Positions 1-27,548 of a stretch of DNA of 43,446 nt are shown one piece after another. The position numbers and the translations under genes were made by a program. Position 1 is the stretch's first letter; each line of letters opens with the position of its first letter. The stretch comes from Phoronis australis (taxonomy: Eukaryota > Phoronida > Phoronidae). The stretch lies in assembly GCA_002633005.1 (NCBI GenBank), contig NMRA01000623.1:126001-169446 (forward strand), given 5' to 3'. The notes beneath the pieces were generated by a model, which was not told where the DNA came from, searched no databases, and saw only the letters and a program-made list of their open reading frames with translations.

Positions 1-17640
<17,640 letters not shown>

Positions 17641-17654
17641 CTTTCCATGATTTG

Positions 17655-18272
17655 CCAACATAACATCGGTTTTGAGCCCTGATATCGTAAACTTTTGCAC
17701 GATTGCTTTTCAAAGTTTCTCAGTCAACTTTGGCATTGCTCCCTGATGTAGTGACTGAGTCAATATACATAATGCCATACATGGAAAAAAGAGGTCATTC
17801 GCTGTTTCACAAGACCTTTTAATGCCAGTCTCCAACTTTGGAATAGATTAAACAAGAACAGGAATTGGATCTTAAAGCTGTGATGATTCTTTTTATAAAC
17901 TTGTTGAGGTACAAAATGAAGCACACATGCACACCGCAAGTCGTAGAAGTCACGGCAAGTGTCGCATTATTTAGCACAGCCACGATGGCAATCACTGTCA
18001 AGATTTCATTTTGTGTCTCAGCAAGTTTCTCGTTGCAGTTTTAAGAACCAATTTCTAGCCTTGTGTTGTCAAGGTTGCAGACAGGCATGCCAGGGTCTCG
18101 TGAAAATATGTACTGGGTCTATTTTTCCATAAATGGCATTATGCAGATTGACTCGCTACAGCAGGGAGCAACGTCAAAATTTACAGTCAACTAACAATGT
18201 TATGACTCATTACCCAGATTTGGCAGGCAATAACGTGATATAGGGGCTCAAAAACGATGCAAAAATAACGTC
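17655..18272. mobile_element. Foldback-type element with ~140-bp imperfect inverted repeats
   Basis: The left arm (about 17655-17795) contains TTTTGAGCCCTGATATCGT, TTGGCATTGCTCCCTGATGT and ATAATGCCATACATGGAAAA. The right arm (about 18125-18272), read in reverse, gives the same order: TTTTTGAGCCCCTATATCACG, TTTGACGTTGCTCCCTGCTGT and ATAATGCCATTTATGGAAAA. The loop is about 330 bp and non-coding. The superfamily is unknown. Confidence 0.78.
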
Positions 18273-18885
18273 AACTCCAATTTTAACTACAGTTGCATGG
18301 TTCGTAGTTTTCCACACAAAGTTCAAAGCATTCCATATGATAACCTATAAAAATTTGAAAGCAGACAATATGTGTTAGCAGACAACCTGCGACAGTCGCA
18401 TAAATGCAATGTTGACAAGGCATCAAAAGTAGCAGTTCAATATTCAGTGCACTTGGGTACAGGGGAACCTTGACTACAGCACTTGCCTTGTGAGGAGTAA
18501 GTAGTTGACCTAATATTTGAGAAATGTGTCACTGGGTCATGGATCATCTACTATTCGCGGGCAGTCGCTGCAGCCAGATTTTCTTACACAGGTCAGATAC
18601 ACCTAGCGGTCCTTGATTTAGAGTTCCAGTTTCATCATTCAGTGATTGCTTGGTGCTCTACATCAGGAACAGCTACATCCAACCACTGTGAACAAGTACT
18701 AGTAATAAAAATACTGCACTACTGACTCAACTTTCAACACAAACTTGAGCCAACTTTGCTTTGTATTTTGGACACATCAGTTAACCTCCTGCAAAGGTCC
18801 CATCAGTCACTACGACACTAGTGTCAGTGAACACTGGCAAGCAACAGTCCTCCATAGCACTAAACAGTACTGTTGTAGCCTAAAC

Positions 18886-19273
18886 TGGTGCCTAGGCCAA
18901 ACTCATTTGGTGCACTTCAATTTGATGCAGATTGGTGAGCCAAACTGATGTCTGCGCCAAACTGAAGCTACCATAAGTTCCCAAATTACTTCCAGTGGTT
19001 TATGGATTTTTAACGCTTATTAGAACCAGACAACAATGAGTTCTCACCAAAGCAGGTCATATGAATTAATCTCATGGGGGAACTGTCCTGAGAAACCCTA
19101 TGCACCACCCCACACTCACTCTCATCTATTTCAGTTCTGATAACCGTTAAAAAAATGTAAATCACTGACTGTAATTTAGGAGAATACGGTAGCTTCTGCT
19201 TGGCACAGGCGAAAGTTTGGCTTACCATCCCATGTCAAACTGAAATGCATCAAATCAGTTTGGCGCAGGCACC
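18886..19273. mobile_element. Inverted-repeat element with TTGGTGCCTGCGCC-type ends
   Basis: The left arm 18886-18948 and the inverted right arm 19213-19273 share TGGTGCCT(A/G)(G/C)GCCAAACT, TTTGATGCA and AGCCAAACT in the same order. It is non-coding and lies between CYFIP and RNF168. Confidence 0.72.
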
Positions 19274-19295
19274 AAATTGGGCTGCAGTGCAACAG

Positions 19296-19687
19296 CACCA
19301 TCGTCTCAACTGGCCGCAGTAGAAACAGTGGCAATCCCATAGACCCTCCATACACCCTAAGCTTTTCAGCAAATTATGCCTCACGTGAGGTAAAGGATAT
19401 GCGCGAGCAATGTAAAAAATGGCCAGTTGCTGATTTGGGTAACTGAACGAAGAACTGTTAGAAAAAAGTTTGATTGCGTGGGTATTTGTTCGAGCCAGAA
19501 CAATTAAAGGCAATAACAGCCTCCTATGTGCTTAAGGTATTTTACAGAAACGTGACTTTGATGGTTTAATCAGTGTGAGAAATAATTTGGCGAAAACCTT
19601 CCAGCCTATGGAGGGCCTTTGGAATGGCCAGAGCAGAAGGCGCAGAACAGAATCTCTAATTAGTAATGGGGCCAGTTGAGACGGTGG
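19296..19687. mobile_element. Inverted-repeat element with CTCAACTGGCC ends
   Basis: CACCATCGTCTCAACTGGCC at 19296-19315 is repeated inverted at 19670-19687 with one mismatch (GGCCAGTTGAGACGGTG). The interior shares the block GCTTTTCRGCRAATTATGCC with the element at 40178-40416, so the two belong to one family. Confidence 0.7.
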
Positions 19688-20144
19688 TACTGTCTACCAC
19701 TTCCAGTGCAGGCTTTTTTGGCTGTCAATGGCATAGCAGGCTAAAACATGGTCAGTGACATCAAATGATGACTGATCCATAAATGTTCTCACAAATGCAA
19801 TGTCAGTAGCAGCATGGCCGTGAAGCGGAGGAAGTGCTTCCTGATTCTTGAGCTTGCCGTCGATTCCAAAACTTTCAAGATCGCTCACGGGTTTTCATTA
19901 AAACGTTTACTTAAGTCTAAGCGTTGCGATTACATGCTACATAGACGGAACAGGTTATTAAAGGAAAGCAGACATTTCACCCATTTTTGAAAATGCAAAT
20001 CATATGAAAATATTTTTTAGAAATAATACACACCCTTGGTTAATATGGCTGCCCTTGTCAAAACTTCCTCGTCGGTGTCGACCTCTATCGGAAAGAGCTT
20101 CGATGTCGCCAGCGACACCTATCCGAAACGGAAAATCAACAAAA

Positions 20145-23100
20145 ATGGCGACCACCTCCTCTGGGAAGTTGTCGTTGAAAGATTGTATGTGTCCAGTATG
20201 CCTATGTATTCTAATCGATCCTGTGACAATGCCTTGCACGCATGAACTGTGTATGGACTGTTTCAAGGAAAATGTTCAAAAAACGAGTTTGCGTTGCCCA
20301 ATGTGCAGATTGCGCATATCGACTTGGGCTCGTAGAGCTGCGCGCGAAAACAAATTGGTGAACGTAAAAAGGTGGAAAGAAATACGCGAAACATTTCCAG
20401 AATATGTCGATAAGAGAATGGCTGGTATTGATGAGCCAATAGATGAAGGTGAGCCTAAATAAGGGAGACATTCCCATTCCATATCAGTTCGACAGTGTCT
20501 GGCACTGGTTAGCCAATAGAGCACTACAACTCAAGTGTTCGTTAGATACCAAACCCTGTTTTGGCCTATTAACAGACATGCAAAACGACTTTCCTATCCA
20601 AATCTCTGAAACAGAATAATGCTCTGTTATCCTCAGCAACCCTCAAAATCTTGGAGTAAAACTTTTTAACTCCTATCAAATCAAAGTCTGTTGGGCAAGA
20701 GTGACCTCCGCTTTAAGAGAGTTACTTGGCAACTGCATGGAAGACCACCCACCAAGAACCATAATACCCAATCTGTGACTCAGAGAGTCTGAGTTTTCAG
20801 TTGAATCCTGCTTGCCTTACTCAAGTGGGAAGCTGTTGATATATTAGTAGGTGACAGAATAAGGATTGTTTAAATTCATCGGAACAGTGTTCAATATCCT
20901 TTTAAACACTATTAGCAATAGCCTACCCATGATCAACAATGTACTCATGTTGACACTCGTGTGGTATTTGTTGAATAGTCAACTATGTTACGGTCTTACC
21001 TGTTACATTGAATTCCGATAAAGTCTCACACGAAATCAGCCTGCATTGTGTGTGTACCATCTTGTTTACTGCACTGCTGGTGCACAAAATCATGCTTTTT
21101 TGAATATGGGTAACAACTAGTAGAAGTAGTAGAGGGAGATAATGACTGGGAAATGTCCACTTTTGAAGATTCAGGGATCTGGTGCTCCTAACAATCAAAT
21201 TAGTAATTGTCTGGAAATCACTGCAACTTTTCGAAACGTGATTTTGGAACCGTGTAGGGTGTAGATCGTGGGTAAATAGTTTCGTGAGCCAAATGAGTTG
21301 TCTTCAAAGCTCTATCGCTTGTAAAATTTTAGTATCTTGATCGATTTTCTCTTGGTGGCACCATTCAAAAGCCCAGCAAAAACGTTTATTGCATTGAGTA
21401 AGCTAAGCTTTTACAGAAATACCACAGAATTTAATGTGAGCAGGTGTCGAAAAATGGGTACATACCATAGAACAGTCTCTTCACATCACCTCTGTTTCAG
21501 CTTGCTATGTGATACGCAATTCTACTGTCATAAAAAAGCAAAATAAAACTTCATTTATGGTTACTGCGGCATTAAAGAGCATTATTTTTTGTCAAAGTAT
21601 TCTTCATAATTTTCATGTTAGATTGTGCACATTTTTATTATGTAAATTTTCAAATCTCTAAAGCTATTTACTGGATACTCTTGCAGACACTTCCCAAACA
21701 GCAAACCAACAACTATCAAAGCCTGGAGAGATAAGAGAAGAATATGAGAAAGAGTTGAAGAGAGTGAGTAGACTGGCAATACAATGACTTCACCTTATAG
21801 TGCAGTTGTACCTAACGAGTGTCTTTAAAATAGTGGTGCCAAGGTTTTAAGTGTGTTTTTATGTTAACATGTTTGCCAGTAAGCAAGCAGTGTTCTATAT
21901 TCCTAAATGACTTTATCTGTTATATTGCATGTGCAGCTAAGAGAACAGAGAGAGTTAGAGAAGCAGCGAGAAGAGGAAGAGAGTGCTAGGGTGTTACAGG
22001 CTCTTCAGGAGGAGGAGGAGAGAATGAGGGAGGCTAGTGAGCACGAGGCGGAAGTACAACGACGAGCAGATGAGTTACTGGCTCAGACTCTCAGTCAACA
22101 GTTTATGAAGGTGACGTGTCTCTTAAACCTAACTTGTCTGGGCTGTTTTCCTGTCAGCTGTGTCAACAGACTGAGTAGAAACATTGCCCTCTAAAGGATG
22201 AGTGAATAATTTCAGTTTAGAGCAAAATGTGTGTTTGACGTTTTGTACATCATAATAATTTTTGTTCGATTCAAAAGATTCCTCTGGCAAATTGTTCCAT
22301 TTCTGGAGGTAGCAGAGAGTTAGGTGCAATGTAGCTGCTCAGGAACAAATCTTGCTATTGCTTGTTGATTTCTGGTTTTGTACTATTGTTTAGTTACAGT
22401 CAATTGTCCGTTCATTCTACTGTTCTCTAATTCATTGGTTTTACATTTGCAGCAAGAAGAAACGCCAGATATTACTGTATTACATCAACAATGTCTTAAA
22501 AAAATGCAACAAAGTGAGACGCCAAAAACAGGGAACATTGAAAAGTTCTTCAGGCCACAGAAGATCATTCATACTGTGTTGCACCCAGAGCCCAGCTCGA
22601 GTGTTGATGTGAAGACAGAGAGACCTCAGAGAACTGTTGTAATAAAGACAGAGACTCTTACACAGACTGGAGCTTTCAGTTGTGCATCGCCATCTACTTT
22701 TCCTGATAAAGAACATGCGTTGGCAAATGAAGACATGAAAGGGCCCTCAAAATTTTCTTCCGTCAAAAATGAGGACTCAGACAGAGTAGACAAGTGTGTT
22801 AGTCACAAAAGTGTCACAGTTGCGCGTAGTGGTAGCACCCACAGTGAAGATAGCATCTCGCAAGAACTGGTGCACTTCCGGCCAATCAAAGCATGCCCCA
22901 AAACACCACCCAGACCAACTGCTAACGGCAAGTTGGTTCATGTTCCCATCGTTCTGTGTACCCCTCTGAACCGCTCCAGGGCCCAGGCCAACAAATCAGA
23001 CCAGGAAGAACCCGCTTCTGTGCTGGAGTCCAACACAAGCCCTATTGTTGCCCGAAGTCTTGTAGCTCTGTCCAATGAGAAGAAGGCTCGAGTGAAACGC

Positions 23101-24144
23101 TGTTCCAAGAGCACATCTACCATGTCTAAGACAGCCATGAAAGCGTTAACATTCTGTGGTAAAAACTCAGGAGGTGATTGCTCAATTATGTCGATTGCCA
23201 GTGATGATGCTATGCCCGGCTCTCCACTTGTATCCTCTGACAGTGGTGCAAGGTCAGTCTCCCCTGATGGAAGTCTAGAAAGATGTCATTCTTCCATTGT
23301 GATTTCAAGTGAAGATGAAAGGAATGGAAAACGTTCGAGTTCTCCTTCACTGCAGATTGTAAAACTGGGCTCTGCTGGCAGCAACGATAACCTGCCAACT
23401 ACATCCAGGCATCACCAGGGTTCTTCCAATCAGAAAAGGCTCATTTCACAGCGGAGTGTGGAACTGGGCACTGCTGGCAGCAACGATGACCTGCCAACTA
23501 CGTCCAGGCATCACCAGGGTTCTTCCAATCAGAAAAGGCTCGTGTGTAAAAATAGGTTAAAGAAAAGGTCGCGACAACTGAAACAGAATGGCCAGTCATC
23601 CATAGTGGCTTTTTTTGGCAGAGCTAAAAGAAATGTGGAGCTGGATGTTGATGAAGGTGAAGGCCGTCATAGAAAACTTCTCAAACTGGAAAGTTCCGTC
23701 GAACATGGGATTGAGGCATCAAGAGCAGTGAGCACTTCGTCAGAAAGTGAGAGGACAATTCAGCGGAGTCCTGTCAAAGTTATACGGAAAATTCGGGCAA
23801 GAAAGGTTAATTATTTAAAGGATGACTTACCTGCTTCAGCATCATGTAGTTCTGCTAAATATCTGGATGTAGGAAGCTGTAAAAATAGACTTGCTAAAGG
23901 TGGAAGTGAAGACTCTGATTTAGACAGTGACACTGCTATAGAAAATGTGAAAACAGACTCTGAAAATGACAACTTGGACAGGGAAGAGCAGGACAGACAA
24001 CTGGCTCACAGATTACAACTACAGTTCGACTTGGAGGCCAAGTGTAGACATATGAGTATGCTGAAAACAAGAGGCTCTTCGGACGATTATCAATTTAGGC
24101 CACGTAGACACAATGCAAGTTTTGCTGATATGTTGAGAAAATGA
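20145..24144 (+). CDS. RNF168: RNF168-type RING E3 ubiquitin ligase
   Basis: In vertebrates RNF168 ubiquitylates H2A at K13/K15 at DNA breaks and recruits 53BP1. Exons: 20145-20448, 21687-21763, 21937-22110, 22453-24144 (748 residues; human RNF168 is 571 and RNF169 708). The start ATG at 20145 (AAAATGG) puts the RING in exact register with human RNF168: C16, C19, C31, H33, C36, C39, C51, C54 and the acidic-patch residue R57. LRM1-like LSKPGEIREEYEKELKR lies at about 110-127, UMI/MIU1 (EEESARVLQALQEEEERM; RADELLAQTLSQQ) at 135-182, MIU2 EEQDRQLAHRLQLQFDLE at 696-713, and LRM2 RGSSDDYQFRPR at 725-736. TGNIEKFF near 211 matches human TGDIQKYL. A canonical PIP-like QSSIVAFF lies at 566-573 and a SIM-like SIVISSEDE near 466. 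In-frame upstream ATGs at 20103 and 20004 are less likely. An RNF169-like paralogue is the alternative, but MIU2 and LRM2 favour the RNF168/169 family either way. Confidence 0.92.
23363..23560 (+). repeat. 99-bp in-frame tandem duplication inside RNF168 exon 4
   Basis: The block starting AACTGGGC at 23363 recurs at 23462, an offset of 99 bp or 33 codons. Both copies encode LG(S/T)AGSND(N/D)LPTTSRHH followed by QGSSNQKRL. Near-identity at the DNA level shows the duplication is recent. It extends the disordered region between the SIM-like motif and the PIP-like motif. Confidence 0.9.
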
Positions 24145-24280
24145 TAGTTACTTATTGAGCAGTGTATCGCACTGTGGGATAACCAGTTCAATTACATTGT
24201 GCCAGTCAATATATGCTTGAAATATTTTTGAGCAGAGATTAATTGTTTTCATTTTATGTGTCCTTGTACATGTATGCGGC
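24145..24280 (+). other. RNF168: RNF168 3' UTR region
   Basis: The stop TGA is at 24142-24144. There is no AATAAA nearby; an ATTAAA at about 24722 is possible but lies inside repeats. The true 3' end cannot be fixed from sequence. Confidence 0.35.
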
Positions 24281-24289
24281 TGCATAGTG

Positions 24290-25210
24290 TAGTTATCTCC
24301 ATCTGGTGTCTGTAGGTGTATCTCATAAACCTGTTGGACCATCTTCATGGACTTTGGCGGTTGTCTTTTGGTCAACATGATGGCAGATGAAGCCACTTTT
24401 CAGACTAATTTTAATACTGTTGTGCTAACTAGCGGCAATTTATTTTTTATGTTTGCTTTTGTCTGCCAAGTCCCCCGATGGATCTTTACGAAACGTGGCA
24501 GATACGTTTGTATCAAGGACGGAATGTCATTTTACTTGGCAATTTTTGAGTGACTGTCATGTTGTGGGCCCCCTAGTGGCAATCTTAGTATTTTGTGTCC
24601 TTTTTGACATCCACCTCTTTATCAGCAAAGTGGTTTGAATGATCATCACGAAATTTGATGGACATGCTTCTTTTGAAGAAAGTATGGCTGTCATTTATTT
24701 TCCGTGCCCCCTAGTGTGTTTATTAAAGAATTCTGGAATTTAGCGGGCGTGATTTTGAAAATGGCTCATGTAGACTTTTGGGCAGATGCAACTATGCTTG
24801 TGCCCCTTGAGGGCAATTTCACCTGTTTGTGTCTGCCGCAGTAACTCCATAAAATTTGACAGATGTGCGTTTATGAAGATTGCACCGCACCTCCTCATTT
24901 TTGCCTAGCTCCACCATGTTCTGCCCTTGTATTTTGTCATCCAGCTTTTCTTCCTGCCCAATGGTTTGGAGAATTACGAAAATTGATGAAGTTTCTATCG
25001 ATGTAAACGTGGTTGACGTTGATTTTTTGTTTCAGTTACCACCACGCTCCCTGGTGGCAGTTTTAGTCTACTTACTTGTTAGACAAGATTTTATCCAGGA
25101 GAGAACAGCACTTGCCATTTTAGGACTTGTGCTGTGCTTCCTAGTGTCAATTTTCAGTAATCATCTTTGGTATACAACTACCTGGCAGCCAAACCCAATG
25201 GAAGAATAAT
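24290..25210 (-). repeat. Diverged repeat cluster with CCACTAGGGGGC-like cores
   Basis: Spaced blocks CCCCCTAGTGGCAAT (24569), GCCCCCTAGTG (24707), CCCCTTGAGGGCAAT (24802) and CTCCCTGGTGGCAG (25046) alternate with AAATTTGATGGACATG-type blocks. This is the reverse orientation of the family at 34329-35090. Open frames here (for example 24880-25209) are in repeat sequence, and I do not call them genes. Confidence 0.65.
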
Positions 25211-26255
25211 CATGATGGCAAATGAGTTTCCATTAAGTTGAAGCATGGTCGGCATTAATTATTGAATAGATTCGATTCGACTGCTGCAGTGCCTTTTGCT
25301 GGTAATTTTTTTTCATATGTACTAGAATTTATTTTGTCATTTTTCAAATGACAAGCAATGCTCCCCACAGATTTAATTTTAAGTTTACTGGATAAGTGGT
25401 TCATAAGAGTGTTGAATTGTTTGTATCTTTGCCAATTGAGATGCACGTGGTGGGCACCTATCAGTACTTTGTTTTGCTCGTTTTGTCGTGGTGTTAACTT
25501 GGGCTATGTGAAAAATGTTCATACACACTAACAGTGAATAATATAAGCATGCTGAATCGGGTTTGTTTGCGTGATAAAATTTCGCAGGTTAAATCGAATA
25601 CGTTTTGATTGTTGCAATCTGAGAATTTTTTGTGACAATTAAGCAATTTCTAGCAACAAAAACGCCCCAACAATGAAAAGTACGGTTAAATAAATAAAAA
25701 ACATTTTACTGACTAACCCAGAGTTCATTACAGAATTTTCAGAGACCTTACTCTGGTTAAACTAATGGCCACTTCAAAAAATGTGCGGCCATTAAGCACT
25801 AATCATTTCTATTTGTAAATTAAAATTTGTTATGTTGAAAATTTGTTTTCGTGAAGGCCACAGGGCCTGAAACTGCATAAAACTCCTTGACAAGGTTTGT
25901 AAATAGTGTGTAAATGCCATATAGATTAGTTCTGAGCCCGGGGTCAAGGTATAATCAGGGTTTTTGAGATAATGGGCAAACACCTGGACAGGATGACACT
26001 AAGCTACACGTCGCCATGTAACAGGCTGACACCTGTAAAGGATGGCACTATGCAACAAAATGTCGCCGCATAAAAACCATTGTGATGCAGAACAGAGAAC
26101 TTTGTGATGTCATAAGTTAAATACAAAAATGAAAATGATCAAAAAACAAAATCTCTCAAAAAGTCGTAGGAAATGCTATGATTTATGATTTGGTCTTTAA
26201 TATAATTTTTGAGCTGTTAAGAACAGCAATATGAACGTACTATAAAAACAAAATA
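25211..26255. other. Intergenic A/T-rich sequence
   Basis: The region between the repeat cluster and the pogo-like MITE. I see no gene, RNA or recognisable element. Confidence 0.45.
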
Positions 26256-26382
26256 CAGTAAAACTTGAATAAGTTGAATCTAATAGACCACAAGATTTCA
26301 TCGAAGAATAACCACACTGCGGAACTTGGTCGGAATTAAGTGAAAATACGACTTACTCGTCCAACTTACATGATGTTTACTG
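26256..26382. mobile_element. Tc1/mariner-superfamily (pogo/Tigger-like) MITE, 127 bp
   Basis: Ends CAGTAAAAC...GTTTACTG form an imperfect inverted repeat (ACAGTAAAACTTGAATAAGTTG against ACAGTAAACATCATGTAAGTTG) flanked by TA at 26254-26255 and 26383-26384, the expected target duplication. The end sequence resembles pogo/Tigger elements. It has no coding capacity. Confidence 0.75.
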
Positions 26383-26385
26383 TAT

Positions 26386-26391
26386 TTTATT
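26386..26391 (-). promoter_or_regulatory. Candidate PELP1 polyadenylation signal AATAAA
   Basis: AATAAA on the minus strand, 558 bp after the PELP1 stop codon and adjacent to the pogo-like MITE. It is one of few matches downstream of the gene; use is not proven. Confidence 0.3.
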
Positions 26392-26948
26392 TTAAACCGT
26401 TCATTTGTTTATTTGTGTTGAGCTTTTTCTTGTAGACACAGTTTACAGTTCCTTATGGTCGTGCAGATGTGTGAGTCATCTTCGGTGCTAGTTAGCTCTC
26501 AGTAAACCATCATTTTTAATGAAAAGACCACAGAATCTTCCACCAATTTTCATATTTAATTGTTCAGTGTGTAGCTAAAGTTGTATTACATCAAGCCTGG
26601 GAGCAACAAAGGTTGTACTGTTAAGGATGAATAAGATTGTCACTAAAAAATTCTCCTGTTCAGTGAATTACTTAAACTAGAGCAGTTTTCAAAATGCAGA
26701 TATCGATCTGGTCTATTGTCAAGTGTTGTCAGCAGTCCTGTTCAGCATCACACACCAACACTGACATGCATATCGCTTCGCATAATGGCTCATACGCTAA
26801 TTGTCCTGATTCACACAAAAGGAACATTAGATCAGTGTTCGTGACAATGCCGTGGCTTGGTGCTGGCAGTTCTTGTATTTGTCTATTAACAAAGAACATG
26901 TTACTGTGCAACGGACATCCTTCTGATCCTTTTTATCCACAACTTAAT

Positions 26949-27548
26949 CTAGTCGTCTGGCTCACAATCCACAAAGCTCGACAACATGGCATTCAACTCA
27001 CTACTTTGGATAGGTTCACATTCTGTTTGTTCACTCACTTCTACACTAGCATCGCTGCCTTTACTTGCAATAGTACTAGACATTTCAACAGATTTCACGA
27101 AGTTAGTATTAGATTCTGATCTTGGTGATACTTCGGCCAACTCACTTGTTGCTTTCAGTTCACAACTTGCTTCTACCGACTTGTTAGATTCAATGTTAGA
27201 AAGTTCAACAGGTCCCTCCCTCTGTTGGTTAGTTATGTTGACCTTAACTTTATCAATATCCTGCTGGAATGTAACCAACGATGGAACTGGATCAGTATCA
27301 GAAATCACAGCCCGGATATCCGTGAAGTCAGAGCCCTCCACTTGGGGCATAGAGAGTGCAACATTTTCATTCATAACCACCACTGATGGAACTTGTCCAA
27401 CATGTTTGTTCCTTTCTACTGTTGACGACTGTGCACTGCTATCCTCACTACACATTGGGCTACTGACCATCGGCCCTGGTACACCAGATGGCACTGGATG
27501 CATTATGTATCGACAAGCTGCGATGGCCTGTCGGCATGTGCTGGTCAC
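26949..27548 (-). CDS. PELP1: PELP1 terminal coding exon
   Basis: Starts after acceptor CACAG with V-T-S-T-C (human LVTCAALTHP region), runs 199 codons and ends at TAG 26951-26949. It is rich in Ser, Glu, Thr and Val, with scattered acidic residues instead of the long Glu tract of vertebrates. The last 13 residues match the conserved PELP1 tail. Confidence 0.92.
   Translation of the reverse strand: MTSTCRQAIAACRYIMHPVPSGVPGPMVSSPMCSEDSSAQSSTVERNKHVGQVPSVVVMNENVALSMPQVEGSDFTDIRAVISDTDPVPSLVTFQQDIDKVKVNITNQQREGPVELSNIESNKSVEASCELKATSELAEVSPRSESNTNFVKSVEMSSTIASKGSDASVEVSEQTECEPIQSSELNAMLSSFVDCEPDD

Noticed and set aside
20004-20144. N-terminal extension of RNF168 from ATG 20004 or 20103
   Set aside because: The 20145 start places all RING residues at the human numbering and has a better Kozak context; the upstream part has no similarity.
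24880-25209. 109-residue open frame with hydrophobic segments (RSLVAVLVYLLVRQ)
   Set aside because: It lies across the diverged CCACTAGGGGGC repeat cluster and matches no family; open length is not unusual.
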